Numbered from the stretch's first letter, positions 8,953 to 17,976 are shown. The stretch is 64,000 bases of DNA from Marinifilum sp. D714 (GCF_030851345.1 NZ_JALPNU010000001.1:186001-250000); one strand, 5' to 3'. Translations and numbers: made by a program. The notes: generated by a model from the letters alone, not told the origin.

Positions 8953-10293
8953 TTAAAAATTAACCTGAATTCTTCCTTTAAGAACTCCAATGTTTTTATC
9001 TAATGGGTGTTTCTGATTATCAACATCCATATAGTCATAATTCAAGCGGAACATTACATTAGAACTTAAGTAGTAGTTTACAGCTAGACTATAAGTATCA
9101 GCTTTTCCACCCTGAATACTCATGTTACCAGCTCCACCTAAAGCAGCATTTAAATCTGCAGGACCATAAGCTCCGTTAAAATAAGTACCATCAACATCAT
9201 TCAAATCTGTGTGATCGTAACGTACAAGGAATTCGAAAGCTCCTGCTTTAGGTCTTTTAATGTATGCAGTTGAAGAATTATACTTGTAGTTATCTCCCAA
9301 TAAGAATCCAGCTTGCACATAGTAAGCCTTAGTTTCGATATCACGAAGCTCACCATACCAATCAGGATAATCCTGAGGTTTTACTGGCCATGCATAAGTA
9401 ACGTAGTATAAAGGACCATCTTTCATTAATCTTGACACATAATCATCATCACGAGTTACTTTTGCTTGAGTATATTCAGCCTGCAACATAAAAGGACCAT
9501 TCAATGCTAAAGTCTGGAAATTAAATCTCATATCTGACTGTGCTCCATTCATTGTAGCATTTAAAAACTTGTGCTCAGGACCAGCTGCAAATTCAACTAC
9601 ACGGTTGTAATCATCATCGTTGAAGCTTTCGCTAAAGCCATTAGCTTCAGGTTTTCTGTAGGTAAAAGACCCACCTACCTGGAATACGAAATCATCGTTT
9701 TGAATTGGAGTATAGGCAACTTTAGAAGTTGTTGAAAACCCTTGATCACCTTTACTGTTATTGTCAACTGTACCTGCAAAAATACCAGTTGCTCCATAGA
9801 ATTTTTGAGTATAATAAGTATATCCCAAACCAACTCCACGACCAATACCCATTGCTTGAGTTGTATTAGAAGCACCAATAAATCTTAGATTTTTACTTGA
9901 TTCGGCAGCTTCAATTCCAAATGGTTCAAAGAAATTACCCACAGTAAAAGTACTGTTCTTCTTGTGGTGATATCTTAAAAATGCATCTTTAATTTTCACC
10001 TCATCATTACCAAAACCAACATTAACCTTAGCACTCCATTTTCCCCATCTTACACTTGTTCCAAATCGAATATCATTAATTGACACATCAGAACTTAAAT
10101 CAGTAACATCATCAAAATAGTGAACACCATCCATGTAAATTCTACCATTAATACTTACTTGGTATTCTTTATCCGCAGAAGTCAATTTAATTCCTCCATT
10201 CGGATTTTCTACAGAGATTTTATTTTCCTGAGCATTTGCTCCTGAAGCTAACACTCCCGTTAATAAGGCAGCTATATATAATTTTTTAAACAT
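8953..10293 (-). CDS. OprP/OprO-type phosphate-selective porin
   Basis: The 446-residue protein has a signal peptide (cleavage near GANAQE), an N-terminal segment typical of phosphate-selective porins (YQVSINGRIYMDG, RFGTSVRWGKWSAKVNVGF), FEPFGIEAAESSKNLRFIG, and a C-terminal strand ending RIQVNF, so it is an outer-membrane barrel. The OprP family conducts phosphate and other anions. As the last gene of glpT-glpQ-porin (36 bases behind glpQ), it is best read as the entry route for glycerol-3-phosphate or glycerophosphodiesters. That substrate is inference from context. A terminator follows at 8809-8842. Confidence 0.88.
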   Translation of the reverse strand: MFKKLYIAALLTGVLASGANAQENKISVENPNGGIKLTSADKEYQVSINGRIYMDGVHYFDDVTDLSSDVSINDIRFGTSVRWGKWSAKVNVGFGNDEVKIKDAFLRYHHKKNSTFTVGNFFEPFGIEAAESSKNLRFIGASNTTQAMGIGRGVGLGYTYYTQKFYGATGIFAGTVDNNSKGDQGFSTTSKVAYTPIQNDDFVFQVGGSFTYRKPEANGFSESFNDDDYNRVVEFAAGPEHKFLNATMNGAQSDMRFNFQTLALNGPFMLQAEYTQAKVTRDDDYVSRLMKDGPLYYVTYAWPVKPQDYPDWYGELRDIETKAYYVQAGFLLGDNYKYNSSTAYIKRPKAGAFEFLVRYDHTDLNDVDGTYFNGAYGPADLNAALGGAGNMSIQGGKADTYSLAVNYYLSSNVMFRLNYDYMDVDNQKHPLDKNIGVLKGRIQVNF

Positions 10294-10329
10294 ATTACTT
10301 TTGCTTAATAATTTGTAAATAGAAATTGA

Positions 10330-11640
10330 TTAGTATCCTAAAGCGTCTAGTACCTCTTGAGCAGTACCAATTACTTCACGTTTCTGGTAATTCATAGAAA
10401 GGTCTGTTAGGTTAGTAAATCCACCATCGATAAACATATTTGAATTTACATCGTAATTAAAGTTTCCTTGTACAGTTCTATTTGGATCTTCGAAACGTGA
10501 AACACCACCGTAGAAGTAATCTCCATTATATTTTCTTAACTGATCTTCAGTATCGAATGAGTATGCATGAATAAGCATACCTGCTCTGTGATACATTTCA
10601 CACATCCAAGGTTCAGTAAGATCTGGGTATCCATTAGGCTTACCTTCGATTGAAGGACCAGCAATATGACAATTGTATTCTACCGAAAAGTTGATAAATT
10701 CAGCCAAAGACTCAATTGTATTAGATGGTCTCACATATGAAGCACTTTCATCTTCCCATAATAACATACATTTTGGTACTCCTGGTAATTCTCTTTCAAG
10801 ATTAACAATTGATTGTCTTGAAAAAGACTGTAAAATGAATCGTCCATTTGTGTTCGCTACGTCAACTTTTCCTGGTGTTGTAGGAATTGTTTTTGGAGAA
10901 GCAGTTACATTCCATCCTTCTGCAGTTAAGAATTTTGCCAAATCAGCTTCCATACCTGAAAATAAGTAAGGCTCTTTAGTCTCAGCATATACTCCTGGAC
11001 GGTTACCATTATCTTGTGGATCAACTTCAAATTCGTAATATCCTGCCCACTCTCCAGCTTCTGTAAGTCTGGTCATATCTTTTACAGGCTCTCCATTCAC
11101 ATCTCTTTTGATTCTGTATCCTTCTGCAATTTTTATTACTTCTTCAAGGGTTGAGATTTTCTCACCTACAAATGATTCTCTTGCATTTTCAGGCACATCA
11201 ACATTAAACCAAGCACCTGCATCAAGTTTTCTCAACTCAGCCAAAGTAAAGTAGCTTACTGGATAATCTTCTTTACCAGGGAAAACACTCTCAATATTGG
11301 ATGTTCTTCTTAAGTTATTGTCATGAAGAGCCAACAATACACCATCTTTTGTTCTTTGTAAGTCAATTTCAAGATAGTCAGCCCCCATATTTCTAGCCCA
11401 ACGGAAAGCTGCTTCTGTCTCTTCAGGAGCCCAAAAAGTTGAACCTCTATGTGCAATTACAATATCTTTCTTAACGTAATCTCTTACTACTTTAGCTTCA
11501 GCACTTAACTCCTTTAATGGATACGTTTGATAATAATTAAATTCATTATAATCTGGTGTATCATCTTCACACCCTACTAAACCTACACTACATAAGGCCA
11601 TCGCACCTAACAATAGGTTCTTAAGATTAAATTTTTCCAT
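10330..11640 (-). CDS. glpQ: Glycerophosphodiester phosphodiesterase, lipoprotein
   Basis: Hydrolyses glycerophosphodiesters to glycerol-3-phosphate and an alcohol. The 436-residue protein starts with a lipoprotein signal (SVGLVGC lipobox, Cys24), so it works in the periplasm on a membrane surface. The GDPD core begins with the catalytic IAHRGS at about 62-67, followed by PEET, the metal ligands in ADYLEIDL, and LHDNNLRR. The insertion at about 180-260 is longer than in small GDPD enzymes and is like that of GlpQ. It lies between glpT (57 bases) and the OprP-type porin (36 bases), so its product can go straight to GlpT. Confidence 0.92.
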   Translation of the reverse strand: MEKFNLKNLLLGAMALCSVGLVGCEDDTPDYNEFNYYQTYPLKELSAEAKVVRDYVKKDIVIAHRGSTFWAPEETEAAFRWARNMGADYLEIDLQRTKDGVLLALHDNNLRRTSNIESVFPGKEDYPVSYFTLAELRKLDAGAWFNVDVPENARESFVGEKISTLEEVIKIAEGYRIKRDVNGEPVKDMTRLTEAGEWAGYYEFEVDPQDNGNRPGVYAETKEPYLFSGMEADLAKFLTAEGWNVTASPKTIPTTPGKVDVANTNGRFILQSFSRQSIVNLERELPGVPKCMLLWEDESASYVRPSNTIESLAEFINFSVEYNCHIAGPSIEGKPNGYPDLTEPWMCEMYHRAGMLIHAYSFDTEDQLRKYNGDYFYGGVSRFEDPNRTVQGNFNYDVNSNMFIDGGFTNLTDLSMNYQKREVIGTAQEVLDALGY

Positions 11641-11697
11641 ATTATTTAAATTTTGAAGGTTAATTTCTATTTATGATTAAATCTTTACTTCCAATTT

Positions 11698-13035
11698 TTA
11701 ATGATGTATTCCGTTGTGTCCTCTTAATTCTTGCAACCAGGAAATCGCGATAAATAGAATTGATAAAACACATGCTCCCAATAGAACAATAAAACCACCT
11801 GTCCAACTCCATTTGTCAACAACCGCACCCATTGCAATATTGGCAAAAAGAGCACCTCCCATATATCCAAACAAGCCAGTTAAACCAGCAGCTGTACCAG
11901 CAGCTTTTTTAGGAACCAAATCAAGAGCATGAACACCAATAAGCATTACTGGGCCATAGATTAAGAAACCAATACATACTAATGCAATTGAATTTGCAAC
12001 AATAGAGTCGCTAGTCCAGTACATGAATACTGAGATAGTTACAAGTACCATATAAATAATACTTACAGGAGCACGTTTTCCCTTAAATACACTATCACTT
12101 AAATATCCACACAAAAGAGTTCCAGGTATACCCGCCCATTCATAAGCAAAATATGCCCAACCAGTTTCTTCAATAGAGAAGCCTTTAGCCTCTTCAAGGT
12201 ATAATGGAGCCCAATCTAAAACACCGTAGCGTACCAGGTAAACGAAAGCATTGGCTATTGCAATCATCCACAAAAGTCTGTTCTTAAGAATATATTCTAG
12301 AAAAATTTGCTTTGCAGACATTTCTTCTTCAAACTTTTCTGAATATGAATCAGGATAATCGTCTTTATATTTCTCGATATTTGGTAAACCACATGATTGA
12401 GGTGTATCTCTTATTAATAACCAAGCTATAAATGCCACAAGCAATGCTACCAGACCGGGAAAATACAATTTGGCCTGCCAGTCAACAAAAATTGCTACAC
12501 CTAAAATTGCCAAAGGACCGATAATACCTCCACCAACATTATGGGCTACATTCCAAACAGACATTTTTGTTCCTCGCTCTCGAATAGAAAACCAATGCAC
12601 CATTACGCGACCGCAAGGAGGCCATCCCATTCCCTGAAACCATCCGTTCAACAATAACAGAACAAACATTATGGCTATTGATGATGTTGCAACTGGTAGT
12701 ATCCCCATAGCAATCATTGTAATTGCTGACAATACCAACCCAAGAGTTAAGAACCGACGAGCATTACTTCTGTCCGAAACATTTCCCATTATGAACTTAC
12801 TCAATCCATATGCAATAGATACTCCTGATAATGCGAATCCTAACTCTGTTTTAGAATATCCTAAATTCACTAAATCTGGCATTGCTAATGAGAATACCTT
12901 TCTAACTAGGTAATAACCTGCATAACCTAAGAATATCCCTAAAAACACTTGCAGACGCAATCGTTTGTAAACTGGGTCAATTTTGTTCTCAGGCAGCATC
13001 TCTTTATGAGCAGCCGGCTTTAAAAATCCAATCAT
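11698..13035 (-). CDS. glpT: Glycerol-3-phosphate transporter (MFS, OPA family)
   Basis: Inner-membrane antiporter that takes up sn-glycerol-3-phosphate in exchange for phosphate. The 445-residue protein has 12 hydrophobic helices. It keeps the substrate-binding arginines of E. coli GlpT in recognisable surroundings: [17 protein letters not shown] near residue 45 and [13 protein letters not shown] near residue 269. The OPA signature [13 protein letters not shown] is also present. It is first in an operon with glpQ and an anion porin. The region upstream has two PadR-type operators and a good promoter (13391-13420). Confidence 0.95.
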   Translation of the reverse strand: MIGFLKPAAHKEMLPENKIDPVYKRLRLQVFLGIFLGYAGYYLVRKVFSLAMPDLVNLGYSKTELGFALSGVSIAYGLSKFIMGNVSDRSNARRFLTLGLVLSAITMIAMGILPVATSSIAIMFVLLLLNGWFQGMGWPPCGRVMVHWFSIRERGTKMSVWNVAHNVGGGIIGPLAILGVAIFVDWQAKLYFPGLVALLVAFIAWLLIRDTPQSCGLPNIEKYKDDYPDSYSEKFEEEMSAKQIFLEYILKNRLLWMIAIANAFVYLVRYGVLDWAPLYLEEAKGFSIEETGWAYFAYEWAGIPGTLLCGYLSDSVFKGKRAPVSIIYMVLVTISVFMYWTSDSIVANSIALVCIGFLIYGPVMLIGVHALDLVPKKAAGTAAGLTGLFGYMGGALFANIAMGAVVDKWSWTGGFIVLLGACVLSILFIAISWLQELRGHNGIHH

Positions 13036-13269
13036 TTTAAAATAAATTTATGGTTATTGTAATTTTGAATATTTTTAACTTTTGTAAGAATGTTATTTAC
13101 AACTCGCACTCCCAGAAATCCCAAATACTTTTATTAACAACATCATCTTGTTTTATTGATATCCTTTTATTCGAATCAATTATCTCTGAAAAAAAATGTA
13201 TATAAACAATTCTCTAGTTTTTCATCAAATCTGACATCTTTCATAGTAGCATTGAAAAATAAATCCTAA

Positions 13270-13295
13270 TACAAAGCACATTGCTTAACTATGTA
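13270..13295. promoter_or_regulatory. Candidate PadR operator B (glpT)
   Basis: TACAAAGC, ten bases, then ACTATGTA. It shares ACATTG and the right arm with operator A. On the minus strand the -7-like TATTTTTC begins 8 bases downstream, as at A. Confidence 0.65.
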
Positions 13296-13319
13296 TATGG
13301 AGTAAAAAAAATGTTCACT

Positions 13320-13368
13320 AACTCTTTGTATTAACTCTATGTATTAACTTTATGTTACTCGTATGTTA
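13320..13368. repeat. Tandem half-site repeats between the glpT operators
   Basis: Four imperfect units follow one another: AACTCTTTGTATT, AACTCTATGTATT, AACTTTATGTT and ACTCGTATGTTA. The first two contain CTTTGTA and CTATGTA, the right arm of the 26-bp operator, 13 bases apart. The glpD region has no such array. Confidence 0.55.
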
Positions 13369-13390
13369 ATTTAACGTTAAGTGAATGCGA

Positions 13391-13420
13391 CAAAACTAAA
13401 TAAAATACTTAGCAATGCAA
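13391..13420 (-). promoter_or_regulatory. glpT promoter
   Basis: Minus strand: TTG (13418-13420), 19 bases, then TAGTTTTG (13391-13398), an exact Bacteroidota -33/-7 match. Operator D covers the -33 element. The predicted leader is about 350 bases. Confidence 0.65.
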
Positions 13421-13431
13421 TGTGCATAGTT
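13406..13431. promoter_or_regulatory. Candidate PadR operator D (glpT promoter)
   Basis: TACTTAGCAATGCAATG followed by TGCATAGTT fits the shared 26-bp pattern. It shares CTAAATAAAATACTTAG with the operator C region and has the same position relative to the -7 box (7 bases). Confidence 0.65.
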
Positions 13432-13512
13432 AAAAAAGATACTATTTATAACTATTCCAAAATACCATATCGTCATAATAGCTTAAATAACAAATCCATA
13501 CACATACCTAAA

Positions 13513-13560
13513 AAAAATAAAAAGGGTTATTTCAAATTTGAAATAACCCTTTTTATTTTT
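13513..13560. terminator. Terminator of padR-glpK2: 48-base perfect palindrome
   Basis: The sequence is self-complementary base for base from 13513 to 13560, centred between 13536 and 13537, with the GC part GGGTTATTTCAAA/TTTGAAATAACCC and A/T runs outside. It begins 12 bases after the glpK2 stop on the minus strand. Confidence 0.85.
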
Positions 13561-13572
13561 AATTATTCATTT

Positions 13573-15069
13573 TTATTCATCCGCATCTATCCAGTTTTGA
13601 GATCTGCTAACTGCCTTCTCCCAATATTTTTTATGATGCTTCACTATTTCTTCATCCATTTTCACTTCATATTCTTTTTCCAGTTTCCAATGATCTTGGA
13701 TCTCCTCAACACTATTCCAAAATCCTACACCTAAACCAGCCAAATAAGCAGCTCCAACAGCAGTAATTTCTTTAATTTCTGGTCGTACAATTGGTATACC
13801 TAAAAAATCGGCTTGATATTGAAGCAAGGTATCATTTGCCATTAATCCTCCACCCCTTAATTGCTCCACTTTTATACCTGAATCGGCTTCCATGGTTTTC
13901 AAAACATCAGATGATCTATGAGCAATACATTCTAATGAAGCACGAGCAATATGTCCAATACTAGTCCCCATATTTAACCCCCAAAAGGTGCCTCTTGCAT
14001 ATTGATCCCAGTAAGGTGCACCTAGTCCGGTAAAAGAAGGAACAATATAAACTCCTCCATTATCTTTTTCCGTTAGTGCAAGTAATTCAATTTCCTCAAT
14101 GGAGTGTATTAGGTTTAAGCTATCGCGTAACCATTGCACAACAGCTCCTCCAATAAAAACACTTCCTTCCAATGCATAGGTAGGCTTATCTCCAATTCCC
14201 CAAGCTATTGTCGTAATCAAATCATTTTTTGACTCTACAGGCTCATCACCTGTATTCATCAACATGAAACATCCTGTATTGTAGGTGTTTTTCACCATCC
14301 CTTTCTCGAAACACGCTTGTCCAAAAAGTGCGGCCTGCTGATCACCACAAATCCCGGAAATTGGAATCTCCTCACCAAACATCGATCTGCGGGTATGTCC
14401 ATAAATTTCACTAGATGAACAAACTTTTGGAAGAATTGATTCCGGAATATCAAGTAATTCCAACAACTCCTTATCCCAACACAAATCATGGATATTGTAA
14501 AGCATTGTGCGACTAGCATTCGAAACATCTGTAATGTGAAGCTCTCCTTTGGTCAACTTCCAAATTAACCAGCTATCTACAGTTCCAAATGCAAGCTTAC
14601 CCTGCTCTGCTTTTTCTCTGGCTCCTTCAATATTATTTAGTAACCACTGTATTTTAGTTGCAGAAAAGAAGGCATCTAAAATCAGTCCTGTCTTTTCTTT
14701 GATCTTTTGTGAATATCCTTGCTCCTTTAATTTATCACAAAGGTGTGACGTTCTTCTATCCTGCCAAACTATTGCATTGTTAATTGGTTCTCCCGTTTCT
14801 CTATCCCAAATAATTGTGGTTTCTCTTTGATTGGTAATCCCAATACCCGCAATATCTTTTCCTGTAAGTCCAGTTTTTGACAACACCTCCTCAGCAACTG
14901 ATGCTTGCGAATACCAAATTTCCTTGGCATCTTGCTCAATCCATCCTGGCTTAGGATAATATTGCTCATATTCCTTCTGAACTTGCGCAACTATTTCGCC
15001 TTTTTTATTAAATAAAATTGCTTTTGAAATTGACGTCCCCTGATCTAAGGATAAAATATAATCTCTCAT
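13573..15069 (-). CDS. Diverged glycerol kinase paralogue (GlpK2), coupled to padR
   Basis: A full-length FGGY-family kinase close to GlpK but different at conserved places. It keeps NQRET (Arg/Glu glycerol ligands), IVWQDRRTS and CGDQQAA. The position of E. coli Tyr135 is Phe (DAFFSATK instead of DSYFSGTK), YGTGCF is YNTGCF, VDGGA has become GGGLM with one residue lost, and DQGTTSSRA is DQGTSISKA. It may still phosphorylate glycerol with altered kinetics, act on a related polyol, or have a regulatory role; the sequence does not decide. I place the start at the ATG at 15069 ([11 protein letters not shown]), which fits GlpK1; an in-frame ATG lies at 15090. The padR stop is about 30 bases upstream, so the two form an operon. 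Confidence 0.88.
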   Translation of the reverse strand: MRDYILSLDQGTSISKAILFNKKGEIVAQVQKEYEQYYPKPGWIEQDAKEIWYSQASVAEEVLSKTGLTGKDIAGIGITNQRETTIIWDRETGEPINNAIVWQDRRTSHLCDKLKEQGYSQKIKEKTGLILDAFFSATKIQWLLNNIEGAREKAEQGKLAFGTVDSWLIWKLTKGELHITDVSNASRTMLYNIHDLCWDKELLELLDIPESILPKVCSSSEIYGHTRRSMFGEEIPISGICGDQQAALFGQACFEKGMVKNTYNTGCFMLMNTGDEPVESKNDLITTIAWGIGDKPTYALEGSVFIGGAVVQWLRDSLNLIHSIEEIELLALTEKDNGGVYIVPSFTGLGAPYWDQYARGTFWGLNMGTSIGHIARASLECIAHRSSDVLKTMEADSGIKVEQLRGGGLMANDTLLQYQADFLGIPIVRPEIKEITAVGAAYLAGLGVGFWNSVEEIQDHWKLEKEYEVKMDEEIVKHHKKYWEKAVSRSQNWIDADE

Positions 15070-15099
15070 TCCTCTGGTAATTAATTGCATTTAACAGTT

Positions 15100-15453
15100 T
15101 TACGCGTTCTCCTTTATCCTTGTAATAGATAGATTTAAAGAATCAACATACTCTCTCATTACTTCCAAATGTGAAGCACCTTCATTGGTAAGTTTGTAGT
15201 ATTTTCTTGGAATACCAGTATCCATTTCCGCCCATTCCGAAGTAACCAACTTCTCTTTTTTGAGTCGGTTTAAAAGTGGGTAAATTGTACCCTCTGCAAT
15301 TTCCAGGGAAGTAAACTGATTCATTTCACTAATTAATTCGTAACCATAACATGGTTTCGATCTTAACAATAGGAGAATAATGTATTCCAACAGTCCCTTT
15401 TTAAATTGAGACTTCCATTTTGTTATAAAGTATTCGTTGATTTCGTGATTCAT
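15100..15453 (-). CDS. PadR-family transcriptional regulator
   Basis: The 117-residue protein has the PadR winged helix (about 20-90): a hydrophobic first helix (LLEYIILLLLRSKPCYGYELISEM), the recognition part EIAEGTIYPLLNRLKKEKLV and the wing RKYYKLTNEGASHL. A short C-terminal helix would form the dimer. PadR proteins usually bind dyad sites as dimers and repress, often their own genes. Its promoter has only about 7 bases between the -7 box and the ATG, and operator E lies over the -33 element, so autoregulation is likely. The same operator pattern occurs upstream of glpD and glpT. The ligand is unknown; glycerol, glycerol-3-phosphate or a kinase-dependent signal would fit. Confidence 0.92.
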   Translation of the reverse strand: MNHEINEYFITKWKSQFKKGLLEYIILLLLRSKPCYGYELISEMNQFTSLEIAEGTIYPLLNRLKKEKLVTSEWAEMDTGIPRKYYKLTNEGASHLEVMREYVDSLNLSITRIKENA

Positions 15454-15460
15454 GGTGTAA

Positions 15461-15491
15461 CAAACATATAAAAAAATACATAGTTTTACAA
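15461..15491 (-). promoter_or_regulatory. padR-glpK2 promoter
   Basis: Minus strand: TTG (15489-15491), 20 bases, then TATGTTTG (15461-15468), an exact -33/-7 match. The padR ATG follows after 7 bases, so the mRNA is leaderless or nearly so. Confidence 0.7.
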
Positions 15492-15502
15492 GATATCTTG
15501 CA
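15477..15502. promoter_or_regulatory. Candidate PadR operator E (autoregulatory)
   Basis: TACATAGTTTTACAAGAT followed by ATCTTGCA, containing the perfect 12-base palindrome CAAGATATCTTG (15489-15500). It covers the -33 element of padR's own promoter and matches operator C closely. Confidence 0.7.
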
Positions 15503-15549
15503 AGAGTATAGTCTTAAAATGCACTATGAAATTCCAGATTATATACTAA

Positions 15550-17745
15550 CTACTTAATAGATACCTCTACTCTAAATTTTGGCTTTTTTTGTTGATCAGA
15601 AAGATTTCTTAAATCTGCTGTTTTCACAATAAAATTATCCTGAGGAACATGCAAACTATCCAATAAGTAACTTGTTATTTCTTTACTTCTCGTATCAATC
15701 AAGGAATCAAGCATTTGATTGGCTTTTACATTTCCAACCTGTTCAAAACAAAGCTCTACCAAGGTTTTTGAAATTCCTGTACTATCCTTAACAAGGTAAT
15801 TTCTAAATTCTGGAGATTGATTTGCCCAATTTTCTAATTTCTTACTTTTCAAATTCGGAGCTTCTTCAGAATTATATTTGAAATAATCATTCACACAATC
15901 TTGAAGAATCAAATAATTCCTCTCTTGGTTGATATCCGTTTCTTGAGTAAATGAGAAGACCAATTCATTTTTCTTCTGTAAGATTTCTGAAATATCCTTT
16001 AAAGTTGATTTTTCTTTATCATCAAGTGAAACCCTTGAGTAATCCAATTGAATTGTTTCAATATTTTCAGGGTTTGTACCAGTGATGCTTCCAAGAATAC
16101 CAAATGGCTTAGCTGCAGTCTTTACCAAGAAATTCATTAAAGTTTTCCAGATAATTTTGCCAAGCTTAAAATCTGGTTCATTTGGATTACCCGATACTGG
16201 CAAATCGAATTGGATGATATCATTTTGATCTTTTAGCAGATACAAAGCCAGTCTAACCGGTGCCTTTATGGCATTTGGATCCTTTGTTTTATTACCAAAG
16301 TCAAATTCTGAAATTTTAATATTGTTTTGATTGTCTAAATGATTAGGCTTAATATTAATCATACAATCGTAGTTTAAAGTACCTTGAGTTATCGGTCTTG
16401 CAATATAAAACTCGGTGTAAGGTGAGAAACTCATCAATTCCAATCCGGTAACTTTCGTTTTCAAATTAAAATCGTAAACTTCCTGCAAATTGAAATTTAA
16501 GTTTCCCTTCAATTCTCCTCCTGCATTTAATTGCATTGAGTAATTTAAAGGTACATTATCTGCTGTTTCTGTTATTTCGCCTATATTCAGTGCAATATCT
16601 TTAATATCATAAACAAAATCACGATTTAAAGTTTTATCGGAAAATTGTAACAAACCACCTTTAACAATTACACTATCAACAGCGTAAAATAACGATTGAT
16701 CCTGTTTTAATGTATCCAGCTTAACTTCTGGCAATTCACTAGTATCAACAGCCATTATGGGTTCAAACACCCTTTCAATATTAGTGTTCTCTTTAAACAA
16801 AGTAGCGTATATCTCAGGCTCATTTATTACAACCTTCCCGATTTCGTAATGAGATGTACCAATATTTAAGGAATCTAGGTTTACGCTTGTAGATTTTACA
16901 GCAAGAAAGCGATTTCCTTCCAAATCATTTAATGAGAAATTCTGCAAACTGGTATTTCCTTTAACAAATACATCCATAAAATCTGTCATACTTCCGTCGA
17001 TTTTTAGAGATGTATTTATTTTCCCTTCCATACTCGAAATCTTCATATAATCCTTGGCATAAGCCATAAAAGGTTTAATGTTAATATCACTAACCTTTAA
17101 ATCAATCATATATCTTTCATTGGCGTGATCTACATTTGCATTGATACCAACATTACCTTCTCCCCCAATGGAAAAATCTACTCCCATTTCAGATTTTTGA
17201 TTGTCCCATGCAATCAATGGCAAGTTCAGATTAATATTCTTTAAATCAAGCAAATTATCTTTTTGCTTATCAAAGTATCCGATGTAGCCATTTTTTATTT
17301 CAATATCATAAATAGAAAATTTAGTGCTTTTACTCTCTTGATTCACCTGAACCGTGTCGGTTGTTTCTTCTTCGCTCACCAATAAATCATCAAAGTTAAA
17401 TCCAAGACTATCCTGAATAACAGATACATTTAATCCATCCAAATAAATTTGTGATACTGAATACTCGCCGGAAATCAACTTCCAAGGAGAAACATTAACA
17501 TACAACTCATTGAATGACACAAACTGATCGGTATCATTACTTTCATACAAGCAAAAGCCATTTACTCGAACCGAAACTTTGGCGTAATTAAAGTGCAATT
17601 CTGCAATTTCAAGTTTTCTGCCTATGAGTTCTTCCGAATGGTTAACAAGGTAGTTTTTCACTATTGTTGAGAGGAGAAAGAATGATAACACAAGTACTGT
17701 GAGAATTGACAATAATAGGATCTTCTTTCTGGATAATCTTTTCAT
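15550..17745 (-). CDS. AsmA-like DUF748 domain protein
   Basis: The 731-residue protein begins with a signal-anchor helix (about 9-29). It continues with long repeating beta-rich segments, such as VSQIYLDGLNVSVIQDSLGFNFDDLL and VVINEPEIYATLFKE, typical of DUF748/AsmA-type proteins. These belong to the repeating beta-groove superfamily implicated in lipid transfer between the membranes and in envelope integrity. The C-terminal about 170 residues resemble the end of DUF748 proteins, with an OmpA-like arrangement (YSRVSLDDKEKSTLKDISEIL). It is upstream of padR on the same strand but separated by the padR promoter, so the glp genes are probably not co-regulated with it. Exact substrate unknown. 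Confidence 0.8.
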   Translation of the reverse strand: MKRLSRKKILLLSILTVLVLSFFLLSTIVKNYLVNHSEELIGRKLEIAELHFNYAKVSVRVNGFCLYESNDTDQFVSFNELYVNVSPWKLISGEYSVSQIYLDGLNVSVIQDSLGFNFDDLLVSEEETTDTVQVNQESKSTKFSIYDIEIKNGYIGYFDKQKDNLLDLKNINLNLPLIAWDNQKSEMGVDFSIGGEGNVGINANVDHANERYMIDLKVSDINIKPFMAYAKDYMKISSMEGKINTSLKIDGSMTDFMDVFVKGNTSLQNFSLNDLEGNRFLAVKSTSVNLDSLNIGTSHYEIGKVVINEPEIYATLFKENTNIERVFEPIMAVDTSELPEVKLDTLKQDQSLFYAVDSVIVKGGLLQFSDKTLNRDFVYDIKDIALNIGEITETADNVPLNYSMQLNAGGELKGNLNFNLQEVYDFNLKTKVTGLELMSFSPYTEFYIARPITQGTLNYDCMINIKPNHLDNQNNIKISEFDFGNKTKDPNAIKAPVRLALYLLKDQNDIIQFDLPVSGNPNEPDFKLGKIIWKTLMNFLVKTAAKPFGILGSITGTNPENIETIQLDYSRVSLDDKEKSTLKDISEILQKKNELVFSFTQETDINQERNYLILQDCVNDYFKYNSEEAPNLKSKKLENWANQSPEFRNYLVKDSTGISKTLVELCFEQVGNVKANQMLDSLIDTRSKEITSYLLDSLHVPQDNFIVKTADLRNLSDQQKKPKFRVEVSIK

Positions 17746-17935
17746 CTGTTAATATTATTATTTTCAATTGTACAATGAAACTTTTCATTCCTATATAATC
17801 ATCCTCGCATGTGTCTCGATAGTAACCGGGATAATAATTTACTCATGAACGTTTCATGCTTCTTATTTAAATTGATATATCAAAACTAGCAATTAGTTTA
17901 TGATTTATTATACCTCTTTTAAATTTTCGATAAAA

Positions 17936-17955
17936 AAAGGAGGCTCTTGCCTCCT
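17936..17955 (-). terminator. Terminator of the MscS gene
   Basis: AGGAGGC (17938-17944), loop TCTT, GCCTCCT (17949-17955); on the minus strand a T run follows. It starts about 20 bases after the mscS stop. Confidence 0.8.
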
Positions 17956-17976
17956 CCTGATTTTAACCCTAAATTA

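Larger units (their letters stand above)
13036..13572 (-). other. Regulatory region of glpT
   Basis: This 537-base region has no credible gene; the reading frames in it are short and AT-rich. On the minus strand it holds the glpK2 terminator (13513-13560), promoter and operator D (13391-13431), a run of 13-base half-site repeats (13320-13368) and operator B (13270-13295). Bases 13217-13295 are a near copy of 8492-8570 upstream of glpD. Confidence 0.75.

Noticed and set aside
13381-13734. Rightward 117-codon frame
   Set aside because: It runs through the glpT promoter, the 48-base palindrome and the end of glpK2 in antisense, with AT-rich composition and no family resemblance.
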